Part shown: positions 32,507 through 40,707 of the stretch, piece after piece | Layout of the letters: every line of letters begins with the position of its first letter | Numbering within the stretch: position 1 is the first letter of the stretch | Assembly: GCF_014652615.1 (NCBI RefSeq) | Contig: NZ_BMZD01000001.1 | Span: 579,962-643,961 of the forward strand | DNA length: 64,000 nt | Source: Novosphingobium arvoryzae | GTDB lineage: Bacteria > Pseudomonadota > Alphaproteobacteria > Sphingomonadales > Sphingomonadaceae | Reading direction: 5' to 3' | Translations under genes and position numbers: made by a program | Notes under the pieces: model-generated | Told to the model about the DNA's origin: nothing | What the model saw: only the letters and a program-made list of their open reading frames with translations | Databases searched by the model: none

Positions 32507-33756
32507 ACGATGAAGCGCCGTCAGCTGGGCGCGGCCTGACCGCGCCGGGGCGGGCGCTGGCGCCGTTCCGGTTTCCGGCGTTCCGCGCGCTGTGGACGGC
32601 CAACCTGGCTTCCAACCTGGGGTCGATGGTGCAATCGACCGGGGCAGCCTGGCTGATGACCGACCTGACGCAGTCGCACCAGCTGATCGCGCTGGTCCAG
32701 GCCAGCACCACCATTCCGATCCTGCTGCTAGCGGTCTTTGCCGGGGCGATTGCCGACAACCACGACCGGCGCAAGGTGATGCTGGCGGCGCAGGGCATCA
32801 TGCTGGTGGCATCGGCCGCGCTGGCGCTGATGACCTGGGCCGGGGCCATCGGTCCGCTGACCCTGCTGGCGTTCACGCTGACCGTCGGGGCGGGCACCGC
32901 GCTCAACGGTCCGGCCTGGCAGGCCTCGGTCCGGTTGCAGGTGGGGCCGGGCGATTTGCCGCAGGCGATCTCGATCAACACGATCGCGTTCAATCTGGCG
33001 CGTAGCGTCGGCCCGGCGCTGGGCGGGCTGCTGATCGCCCTGACCGGCCCGGCGCTGGCATTCGCGCTCAACGCGCTGTCCTATCTGGCGCTGATCGTGG
33101 TCTTGCTGCGCTGGCGGCCCGATGCGCCGCCGCCGCAGCGCCAGCCGATGCTGGCTTCGATCTGCACCGGCATCGCGTTTTGCGCCGGCTCCAGCCCGGT
33201 GCGGCGGATCTTGCTGCGCGGCATGACCTTTGGCCTGGGGGCGGCGGGCTTTCACGCCTTGTTGCCGGTGATCGTGCGCGAGCGCGTTCACGGGACAGAG
33301 GTGGATTACGGCTTGCTGCTGGGCGCGTTCGGGGTCGGCTCGATCCTGACCGCGCTGTGGATCGCCCCCGCGCGGCGGCGGCTGGGCAGCGAAACCGTGG
33401 TCAGCATGGCGGCGCTGATCTTTGCGGCGATGATGGTGCCGCTGGCCAGTGCCACCACGCTGGCGCCCCTGCTGGCCAGCGCGCTGGTCGCGGGCGGGGC
33501 CTGGGTGGCGACGTTCACCACGCTCAACGTCGCGATGCAGCTGCGTTCGCCTGAAACGATCCTCGGGCGCTGTCTGGCGATCTATCAGGCGGTGACGTTC
33601 GGCGGGCTGGCGCTGGGCGCTTATGCGCTGGGGCTGATGGCGGACCTGACGGGCGTGCCCACTGCCATCCACGGCGCGGCCGCGTTTCTGGCGTTCAGCC
33701 TGCCGGTCATGCGCTGGCTGGCCCCGATGCCCGCGCGCGAGGAAGGACGGATTTGA
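32503..33756 (+). CDS. Major facilitator superfamily exporter (EntS-like)
   Basis: A 417-residue transporter with about twelve hydrophobic segments. It has the DUF894/EntS-type N-terminus (PFRFPAFRALWTANLASNLGSMVQSTGAAWLM) and an NHDRRKVML loop between helices 2 and 3. It starts with GTG at 32503, overlapping the DUF2141 stop, so the two genes are coupled. The drug or siderophore substrate cannot be inferred. Confidence 0.88.
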   Translation: MNDEAPSAGRGLTAPGRALAPFRFPAFRALWTANLASNLGSMVQSTGAAWLMTDLTQSHQLIALVQASTTIPILLLAVFAGAIADNHDRRKVMLAAQGIMLVASAALALMTWAGAIGPLTLLAFTLTVGAGTALNGPAWQASVRLQVGPGDLPQAISINTIAFNLARSVGPALGGLLIALTGPALAFALNALSYLALIVVLLRWRPDAPPPQRQPMLASICTGIAFCAGSSPVRRILLRGMTFGLGAAGFHALLPVIVRERVHGTEVDYGLLLGAFGVGSILTALWIAPARRRLGSETVVSMAALIFAAMMVPLASATTLAPLLASALVAGGAWVATFTTLNVAMQLRSPETILGRCLAIYQAVTFGGLALGAYALGLMADLTGVPTAIHGAAAFLAFSLPVMRWLAPMPAREEGRI

Positions 33757-33814
33757 GGCGGGATGGCGCCATGACGTCACGTTGCCGCGACTTTGCGGAT
33801 ATCGTCGGCGCAAC

Positions 33815-33829
33815 TTAACGGTTCGTTTA
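33815..33829 (+). promoter_or_regulatory. Near-consensus CtrA box
   Basis: TTAACGGTTCGTTTA is TTAA-N7-TTTA, seven of eight bases of the alphaproteobacterial CtrA consensus TTAA-N7-TTAA. It lies 53 bases upstream of the PAS-domain gene. Weak by itself. Confidence 0.3.
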
Positions 33830-33881
33830 CCATGTCGCGCCAAAAGGGTTCCTGAGACAGGGACTTGGCGGGGAAAGCCAC

Positions 33882-35336
33882 ATGGACACGTATCGGGGCA
33901 GTTTCATGGATCGCGGCGCGGATGACGCGCCGGCGTACGATTACGCCGATGACGAAGACGGCCACGAAGTACCGCCCAGCCCGGTCGGGCAGGACGAGCG
34001 CCGCATGCAGGTGCGGGCCTACAACCACTGGGCCAGCCTGCTCGACAACCGCAATTTTCCCTCGATCGAGGATCTCGATCCGGCAGCACTGCCTGATTTC
34101 GGGCCGTACAGCGTGCTGCTGGACTTCACCGGGGGGATCGAGAATCCCTCGATCCAGTACCTGGGCGACAAGCTGGCCGATGAGTGCGGGACCGAGGGCG
34201 ACATCCAGACCCTGGAGGACGTGCCCAGCCGCTCGCTGCTGTCGCGGATTACCGACCACTACATGCAGATCATCGCCAATCAGGCGCCGATCGGGTTCGA
34301 AGCGGAATTCGTCAACCAGCGCGAATCGACGATTCTCTATCGCGGCATCCTGCTGCCGTTCTCCAGCGACGATGACACCATCGACTTCATCTATGGCGTG
34401 ATCAACTGGAAGGAACTGGCCGATCAGCGCACCACCGATGCGCTGCTGCAGGAAATCGACCAGGCGCTGGAGCCGCAATCGCACCGTACGCCCGATGCCC
34501 TGACCGACTGGGCCGATGGACCGGCCGATCTGGTCGCGACCGGCAGCAGCCATGACGACTGGGACGATGGCGACGACGTTCTGGACCTGGCCGATTTCGC
34601 GCCGTCCGCTCCGGGCGGGCTGAGCCTGCCGTCGCCCGCCTTTGGCAGTGAAGACCTGGCGATGCCGGGCTTCCCGCTGGACGACGATGCGCTGGTCCTG
34701 TCCGAAGCCCTGCCAGAGCCTGACGCGGCGGACATGGAACTGGCCGATTGGCTGGCGTCCGCCCGTGAACTGGCCGAAGCTGCGCGTGGTTCCGAAGACC
34801 GCACCCGCAGCGCGCTCTATGCCGCGATTGGCCGGGCCTATGATTTCTCGCTGGCCGCTGTCGAAGCCCCGGCGCAGTTCGATGAACTGGTGACCGAATC
34901 GGGCCTGACCGTGCAGGATCGTGCGCCGATGACACCGGTGGTGAAGCTGGTGTTCGGGGCGGATTACGACAAGACGCGCCTGACCGAATATGCCTCCGCG
35001 CTCAGCCATGCCCACCGCATCGGCCTGCCGCGCGGCACGCTCTCGCGCTTCCTGTCCGAAGCACCCGGCGGCCTGAAGGGCGTGGTGAACGAAGAGCGCC
35101 GGCTGAAGCGCGAGGAAAGCGGCAAGGAAGCCGCCGCCCGCGAAACCCCGCGTGAAGCGCTGGCCCGCAAGCTGCGCAAGATCGAACCGCAAAGCTTTGC
35201 CGACATCGCGCCGGAAGGCAGCGAATTTACCCTGCTGATCGCCCGCCGGATGCCCGATGGCACCGTGGTGCTGGTTGGCGAAGTGCCCGACGACGTGCCG
35301 CTGCTGGAACGCGCCGCGCGCAAGCTGGTCGGCTGA
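33882..35336 (+). CDS. PAS-domain protein of sphingomonad type
   Basis: A 484-residue acidic protein. Residues about 40-175 form a PAS_5-like domain (RAYNHWASLLDNRNFPSIEDLDP, STILYRGILLPFSSDDDTIDFIYGVINW). An acidic, disordered linker (residues 180-285) is followed by a helical region (ELAEAARGSEDRTRSALYAAIGRAYDF) and a C-terminal conserved block. No kinase or cyclase domain is present. A role in surface or cell-cycle regulation is only a guess; the CtrA-like box upstream would fit. Confidence 0.7.
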   Translation: MDTYRGSFMDRGADDAPAYDYADDEDGHEVPPSPVGQDERRMQVRAYNHWASLLDNRNFPSIEDLDPAALPDFGPYSVLLDFTGGIENPSIQYLGDKLADECGTEGDIQTLEDVPSRSLLSRITDHYMQIIANQAPIGFEAEFVNQRESTILYRGILLPFSSDDDTIDFIYGVINWKELADQRTTDALLQEIDQALEPQSHRTPDALTDWADGPADLVATGSSHDDWDDGDDVLDLADFAPSAPGGLSLPSPAFGSEDLAMPGFPLDDDALVLSEALPEPDAADMELADWLASARELAEAARGSEDRTRSALYAAIGRAYDFSLAAVEAPAQFDELVTESGLTVQDRAPMTPVVKLVFGADYDKTRLTEYASALSHAHRIGLPRGTLSRFLSEAPGGLKGVVNEERRLKREESGKEAAARETPREALARKLRKIEPQSFADIAPEGSEFTLLIARRMPDGTVVLVGEVPDDVPLLERAARKLVG

Positions 35337-35363
35337 ACCCATACCCTGGCGAGAGGGGACCGG

Positions 35364-35400
35364 CAGGGCGTCATGCTTGGGCATGGCGCCCTGTTGCTTT
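35364..35400 (+). terminator. Likely terminator of the PAS-domain gene
   Basis: CAGGGCG and CGCCCTG enclose a second stem ATGC/GCAT; TTGCTTT follows. The T-tract is imperfect. Confidence 0.5.
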
Positions 35401-35418
35401 GCGGGTTAGGTAGCGGGG

Positions 35419-36369
35419 ATGAACGCAACTTCTGACCGCGGGCGGATTGGCTGGATGGGCTGGACCCTCATTATTCTGGCACTGGTGGCAGCCGCGCTGT
35501 TCGGCGCCTGGCGCTATGCGATGGCAACCAATGCGGTGGCGCTGCTTGACGGGGCCGACTGGGTGCTGGGCGGCACGGCCGGGACGGTCGTGGCGGCGGC
35601 TGAGGTGCCGACCGGTCCGCATCCTGCCCAGCGGCTGGAAGTGATCGCGCCGGACCAGCCCGGACCCCACCCGGTGGTGGTGTTCATTCACGGCGGCGGG
35701 TGGCACAGCGGGATTCCGGGCGATTATCACTTTGTCGGTCGCACGCTGGCGCGCGCTGGCTACCTGGTGGTGCTGCCGGGTTACCGGCTGGGCGCGGATG
35801 GGCGCTATCCCGCGATGCTGGAAGACAGCGCCGCGGCCGTGCGCTGGACCATGGACAACGCCGCGCGGCTGGGCGGCGATCCGGGCCGGGTGTTCTTGAT
35901 GGGACACTCCGCCGGAGCCTACAACGCGGTAATGTTGGGCCTGGAACAGCAATGGCTGGACCGGCAGGGCGTGCCCAACGGCTTTGTGAAGGGGGTGATC
36001 GGCCTGTCCGGGCCGTATGATTTCGCGCCGTTCACTACCGACTCGGCGGTCGCCGCGTTCGGCCATGTGGCCGACCCGGCGCAGACCCAGCCGGTCCGCT
36101 TTGCCCGCGCCGGCGCCCCGCCGATGCTGCTCCTGACCGGGGACGAGGACGTCACGGTCAAGCCGCGCAATTCCATCGCGCTGGCCAAGGCGCTGACCGC
36201 CGCTGGCGCGCCGACCCAGGCGGTCGTGCTGAAGGGAGTGGACCATGCCGGAACGGTGATGAAACTGGCCCATCCGTTCCGCCGCGATGCGCGTGTGCTG
36301 GATGCGGCGCTGGCGTTCCTGGCGGCGCAGGGGGCGCCTTCAGCGGCGGTTCAGGCTGGGTCGCGATAG
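35419..36369 (+). CDS. Alpha/beta hydrolase (carboxylesterase-like)
   Basis: A 316-residue protein with one N-terminal membrane anchor (WTLIILALVAAALFGAWRY). The oxyanion HGGGW (about residue 93) and nucleophile GHSAGAYNAV (about residue 168) are of the hormone-sensitive-lipase type. TGDEDVTVKPRNS and VDHAGTV probably supply Asp and His. The substrate is unknown. The gene ends eight bases before the start of the M48 protease gene. Confidence 0.8.
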   Translation: MNATSDRGRIGWMGWTLIILALVAAALFGAWRYAMATNAVALLDGADWVLGGTAGTVVAAAEVPTGPHPAQRLEVIAPDQPGPHPVVVFIHGGGWHSGIPGDYHFVGRTLARAGYLVVLPGYRLGADGRYPAMLEDSAAAVRWTMDNAARLGGDPGRVFLMGHSAGAYNAVMLGLEQQWLDRQGVPNGFVKGVIGLSGPYDFAPFTTDSAVAAFGHVADPAQTQPVRFARAGAPPMLLLTGDEDVTVKPRNSIALAKALTAAGAPTQAVVLKGVDHAGTVMKLAHPFRRDARVLDAALAFLAAQGAPSAAVQAGSR

Positions 36370-36377
36370 GTTCCCTG

Positions 36378-37742
36378 ATGCGCGCTGTCTCTCGATTGCT
36401 GGCCCACCTGGGGGCCGTACTGGCCCTGCTGGTGCTGGCTGCACAGCCGGTCGCGGCCCAATCGATCCTGCGCGACGCGGAAACCGAAGCCCTGTTCCGC
36501 GACATGTCCGCCCCCCTGATCGCGGCGGCCGGGCTGGACCCCAACAATGTCGACGTGGTGCTGATCAACGATCCTTCGCTCAACGCTTTCGTTGCGGGTG
36601 GGCAGGCGATCTACCTGCACAGCGGCCTGATCAACGAAGCGCAGTCGGTGGGGGAAGTGCAGGGCGTGATTGCCCACGAACTCGGCCATATCACCGGCGG
36701 CCACGTAATCAGCGACGGTGGCGGCAAGGCGGCGCAGGGCATCTCGATCATGTCGCTGCTGCTGGGTGCGGCGGCGGCGGCAGCCGGGGCAGGCGAAGCG
36801 GCCATGGGCGTGATCATGGCCGGTCAGCAGGCCGCGCTGGGCAAGTATCTGGCATTCAACCGCAGCCAGGAAGCCAGCGCCGACGCCGCCGGGGCGCAGT
36901 ACCTGTCGAAGGCCGGAATATCCGGCAAGGGGTCCATCGCGTTCTTCAAGAAGCTCCAGAACATGGAGTATCGCTATGGCTACTCGCGCACCTACGACAA
37001 CGAGTTCTACCGCACCCACCCGATGACGTCGGACCGCATCGCGACCTTGCAGGACACTTACGAACAGGATCCGGCCTACAACAAACCCTACGATCCGGAA
37101 CTTGAAGCCCGGTTCCAGCGGGTAAAGGCAAAGCTGTCCGGCTATGTTTCCGAACCGCAGCAGACCTTGCGGGCGTGGCCGGCCACGATGTCGGGCATTC
37201 CCGCCCGCTATGCCCGCGCCTATGCCTATCACAAGGACGCCCACGTCGATAAAGCGCTGGCCGAGGCCGACGCGCTGCTCGCCAAGGCGCCGGACGATCC
37301 CTATTTCCTCGAACTGAAAGGGCAGATCCTGCTGGAATCGGGCCGCCCGCACGAAGCGCTGGAGCCGCTGCGCCGCGCGACCGAGAAGACCCAGAACCAG
37401 CCGCTGATCGCCACCACGTTCGGCCACGCCCTGATCGCGACCGAGGACCCGGCCAACTTCAAGGAGGCCGAGCGCGTGCTGAAGGCCGCCGTCGCGCGGG
37501 ACCGGCGCAATCCCTTCGCGTGGTACCAGCTGGGCGTGGTCTATGCCGCCAACGGCGATACCGCCCGCGCGCGTCTGGCCAGTGCCGAGCAGCAGGTGAT
37601 GAGCTGGCAGTTCCCGCAGGCGCTGCGCAGCGCCGAGGCGGCCGAGGCGGCCCTGCCCAAGGGCTCGCCCGACTGGATCCGCGCGCAGGACATTGCCATG
37701 CAGGCCCGCGCGGCGATTGAACAGCAGCGCAAACGCAAGTAG
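36378..37742 (+). CDS. Periplasmic M48 metalloprotease with TPRs (BepA-like)
   Basis: A 454-residue protein with a signal peptide (ending AQPVAAQ) and the zinc motif HELGHITGGH (about residue 99), followed by the third ligand in QEASADAAGAQYL. The C-terminal half is a TPR array (residues about 280-440: AYAYHKDAHVDKALAEADALLAK, LELKGQILLESGRPHEALEPLRRAT). BepA/YfgC proteins promote outer-membrane protein assembly and degrade stalled ones. It is followed after 11 bases by the DsbA-like gene, a fitting envelope partner. Confidence 0.9.
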   Translation: MRAVSRLLAHLGAVLALLVLAAQPVAAQSILRDAETEALFRDMSAPLIAAAGLDPNNVDVVLINDPSLNAFVAGGQAIYLHSGLINEAQSVGEVQGVIAHELGHITGGHVISDGGGKAAQGISIMSLLLGAAAAAAGAGEAAMGVIMAGQQAALGKYLAFNRSQEASADAAGAQYLSKAGISGKGSIAFFKKLQNMEYRYGYSRTYDNEFYRTHPMTSDRIATLQDTYEQDPAYNKPYDPELEARFQRVKAKLSGYVSEPQQTLRAWPATMSGIPARYARAYAYHKDAHVDKALAEADALLAKAPDDPYFLELKGQILLESGRPHEALEPLRRATEKTQNQPLIATTFGHALIATEDPANFKEAERVLKAAVARDRRNPFAWYQLGVVYAANGDTARARLASAEQQVMSWQFPQALRSAEAAEAALPKGSPDWIRAQDIAMQARAAIEQQRKRK

Positions 37743-37753
37743 CGCTGTCCGTC

Positions 37754-38467
37754 ATGACTGAAAGCAAAGCCAGATCGATCCTGTTCGCACTCGCCGGACT
37801 GATTCTCCTCATCGTCGGGGCCATCGGCGGCTGGCTGTTCGAATCCAACCGCACGGAAGAAGCGGTCAAGCGCACGATCCTGGAAAATCCGGAAATCCTG
37901 CCGCAGGCCATGCAGGAACTGCAGCGCCGCGAGGCGGAAAAGCAGCTGACCAGCGTGGGCGGCAAACTGTTCGAGCCGTTCCCCGGATCAGTGCTGGGCA
38001 ACCCGCAGGGCACGGTGACTCTGGTGGAGTTCACCGACTTTGCCTGCACCTTCTGCCGGTCCAGCGTGGCTGACGTGGATGCGCTGATCAAGGAGTTCCC
38101 GCAGCTGAAGGTGGTGGTGCGGCATCTGCCGATCCTCTCGCCGCAAAGCGCGGATGCGGCCAAGTGGGGGCTTGCCGCGGCCGAGCAGGGCCGCTTTGCG
38201 CAGTTCCATCACGCGATGTTCGCGGCCGGTCGGCCCAGCGCCGAAACGATCGCCGCCGCCGCGCAGACCGCCGGGCTGGACCTGGAGCGGGCCCGCAAGT
38301 TCCTGGCCGACCCGCTGGTGAACGCAGAGCTGAGCGGCAACCTCGATTATGCCCGCTCGCTGGGGATCGACGGCACGCCCAGCTGGGTGGTCGGCGACCA
38401 GCTGATGACCGGCGCGGTCGGGCGCGAGGCGCTGGCCAAGGCCATTCGCGAGGCCGAGCAATCCTGA
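37754..38467 (+). CDS. DsbA-family periplasmic thiol-disulfide protein
   Basis: A 237-residue protein anchored by an N-terminal helix (ILFALAGLILLIVGAIGGWLF). The thioredoxin-fold active site is FACTFCRSS (Cys-Thr-Phe-Cys, about residue 97), with the cis-Pro loop in GIDGTPSWVVG near the C-terminus. A helical N-terminal extension (EEAVKRTILENPEILPQAMQELQRRE) is shared with alphaproteobacterial copper-resistance ScsC-like and BcfH-like proteins that oligomerise. Likely role: oxidation or isomerisation of disulfides in exported proteins. Confidence 0.85.
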   Translation: MTESKARSILFALAGLILLIVGAIGGWLFESNRTEEAVKRTILENPEILPQAMQELQRREAEKQLTSVGGKLFEPFPGSVLGNPQGTVTLVEFTDFACTFCRSSVADVDALIKEFPQLKVVVRHLPILSPQSADAAKWGLAAAEQGRFAQFHHAMFAAGRPSAETIAAAAQTAGLDLERARKFLADPLVNAELSGNLDYARSLGIDGTPSWVVGDQLMTGAVGREALAKAIREAEQS

Positions 38468-38526
38468 TCCTTATCGGCCCTGCAAACCGGTGGCTTGGCC
38501 ACGCGGTTTTCTGCTAGAACGCGTCT

Positions 38527-39687
38527 ATGGCCGTCCTGCCCTTTCGCCCGACCCCGTTCTTCGCCAACAAGAACCGCGCGTTCTGGCGCTTGCAGGCGCT
38601 GGGCTGGGGCGGGGCGATGCTGCTGCGCGCGATGTCGGGGCTGGCCAACGGGCTGTCGCTCTCGTTCCTGGTGCTGGTGCTGATCTCCACGCTGACCGGG
38701 TTCTCGATCACGCTGATCCTGTCGGTGATCTACCGCCAGCTGATTACTCGCCGCCCGCTGATCACCTGGGGCGTGACGGCGCTGATGCTGCCGTTCGCGG
38801 TGGCGCTCTATGCCTTCATCGACGCCTGGGTGAACGAGCTCTATTACGGCGACGCGACGGTCGGCTTCGCGCAGCGGTTCATCGGCCTGTTCTACCTCGA
38901 TGCGACGCTGCTGGGGGCGTGGTCGGCGCTGTACTATGCGATCAACTTCTTCCTCCAGATCGAGGAGCAGAACGACCAGCTGATCCAGCTGGAGAACCAG
39001 GCCACCCAGGCCCAGCTGGCGATGCTGCGCTATCAGCTGAACCCGCATTTCCTGTTCAACACGCTGAACTCGATCTCGACGCTGGTGCTCTTGAAACAGA
39101 CCGAGCCGGCCAACGCGATGCTCAGCCGCCTGTCCTCGTTCCTGCGCTATACCCTGGTGAACGAGCCGACCGGGCGGGTCACCGTGGCGCAGGAAGTGGA
39201 CACGCTGAAGCTCTACCTCGATATCGAGCGGATGCGGTTCGAGGAGCGGCTGCGCACCAGTTTCCGGATCGATCCGGTGACCGAGCAGGCGCTGCTGCCC
39301 TCGCTGCTGCTGCAACCCCTGGTGGAGAACGCGATCAAGTACGCGGTCAGCACGCAGGAGGCCGGGGCCGAGATCACGATTTCGGCGCAACTCGTCGGCC
39401 AGAACCTTCGTATCGTCGTCTCGGACACGGGTCCGGGATTGCAAATGAGCGCGGCCAGCAACAGGTTGAGCGGCGTGACCTTTGATGGCGGCGAACCTGT
39501 ATCGACTGGCGTGGGCCTCGCGAACATTCGTGACCGGCTGGCCCAGGCTTATGGCGAGAACCATCGCTTCGAAACGATGGAGCCGCCGGAAGGCGGGTTT
39601 GCCGTGCTGATCGAGCTGCCTTTCGAACGCCGCGAAACCGCGCCCGCCGCCCTGCCAGAGCAGCGGCGCGCCGGGATCGCGGGCTGA
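38527..39687 (+). CDS. LytS/YehU-type sensor histidine kinase
   Basis: A 386-residue membrane kinase. About four hydrophobic segments (residues 35-145) lead to a coiled-coil linker (EEQNDQLIQLENQATQAQL), the phospho-acceptor His174 in QLNPHFLFNTLNSI (His_kinase family), and a HATPase domain with VENAIKYAV (N box) and DTGPGL. The LytTR regulator is encoded 47 bases downstream, so they form a two-component system. The signal is unknown. Confidence 0.9.
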   Translation: MAVLPFRPTPFFANKNRAFWRLQALGWGGAMLLRAMSGLANGLSLSFLVLVLISTLTGFSITLILSVIYRQLITRRPLITWGVTALMLPFAVALYAFIDAWVNELYYGDATVGFAQRFIGLFYLDATLLGAWSALYYAINFFLQIEEQNDQLIQLENQATQAQLAMLRYQLNPHFLFNTLNSISTLVLLKQTEPANAMLSRLSSFLRYTLVNEPTGRVTVAQEVDTLKLYLDIERMRFEERLRTSFRIDPVTEQALLPSLLLQPLVENAIKYAVSTQEAGAEITISAQLVGQNLRIVVSDTGPGLQMSAASNRLSGVTFDGGEPVSTGVGLANIRDRLAQAYGENHRFETMEPPEGGFAVLIELPFERRETAPAALPEQRRAGIAG

Positions 39688-39734
39688 TACTTCCCACGCC
39701 GCACATCGGGCGGCGGACAGGACCTGGAAATGCC

Positions 39735-40529
39735 ATGACCATTCGCACGATCATCGTCGACGACGAAAAGCTTGCCATTCAGGGGCTGATGCTCCGGCTG
39801 GAAAAATTCCCCGACGTGGAGATCATCGACACCTGCTCCAACGGGCGCGAGGCGATCCGCAAGATCAAGACGGAGAAGCCCGACCTGGTGTTCCTCGACA
39901 TCCAGATGCCGGGGTTTGACGGGTTCAGCGTGGTCAAGGGCGTGATGGAGATCGAACCGCCGCTGATCGTGTTCGTCACCGCCTATCAGGAACACGCCGT
40001 CCGCGCGTTCGAGGCGAACGCCGTCAACTACCTGATGAAGCCGGTGGACGAGGACAAGCTGGCCGACACGCTGGAACGCGTCCGCACCCGCCTGGCGGAA
40101 AAGCGCTCGGCCGAGGAAGCCGAAAAGCTCAAGACCGTGCTGGCCGAAGTCGCCCCCGACGCGATCGAGGCGATGCCCGACGATGGCGAAGGCACCGCCC
40201 GCTATGAAAAGCTGATCAACATCAAGGATCGCGGCCAGATCTTCCGGGTCGATGTGGATTCGATCGAGCGGATCGAGGCGGCGGGCGATTACATGTGCAT
40301 CTACACCGCCGACAACAGCCTGATCCTGCGCGAAACGATGAAGGACCTGGAACGCCGGCTGGACCCGCGCGTGTTCCAGCGCGTCCACCGCAGCTGGATC
40401 GTCAACCTCAACCAGGTCCGCCAGGTCAAACCGCACACCAACGGCGAGTGTTTCCTGATCCTGGAATCCGGGGCGGATGTGAAAGTGTCGCGCAGCTATC
40501 GTGATGTGGTGGCGCGGTTCGTGCATTGA
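39735..40529 (+). CDS. LytTR-type response regulator
   Basis: A 264-residue regulator. The receiver domain has IIVDDEKLA, phospho-acceptor Asp55 in LVFLDIQMPGFDG, and Lys in LMKPVDED. A linker precedes the LytTR DNA-binding domain (residues about 160-264: RIEAAGDYMCIYTADNSLILRETMKDLERRL, FQRVHRSWIVNLNQV). LytTR proteins bind direct repeats and usually activate transcription. Its target genes are not apparent in the window. Confidence 0.93.
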   Translation: MTIRTIIVDDEKLAIQGLMLRLEKFPDVEIIDTCSNGREAIRKIKTEKPDLVFLDIQMPGFDGFSVVKGVMEIEPPLIVFVTAYQEHAVRAFEANAVNYLMKPVDEDKLADTLERVRTRLAEKRSAEEAEKLKTVLAEVAPDAIEAMPDDGEGTARYEKLINIKDRGQIFRVDVDSIERIEAAGDYMCIYTADNSLILRETMKDLERRLDPRVFQRVHRSWIVNLNQVRQVKPHTNGECFLILESGADVKVSRSYRDVVARFVH

Positions 40530-40707
40530 GTTGGCTTGGCGGGGGAGTGCTGGGTTCGAAGGCCGAATATCAGCTTCACCTTGGAGAAAATTCAGGATCA
40601 GCAGAATCTTGAATCGAAAGTAATTTTCCCTAAAGCCTCTTCCCCCTTTGCAACATCACGTTACTATTTGTGATAGTGCTTGCAGGACGTTGAGGGGAGG
40701 AAAGTGA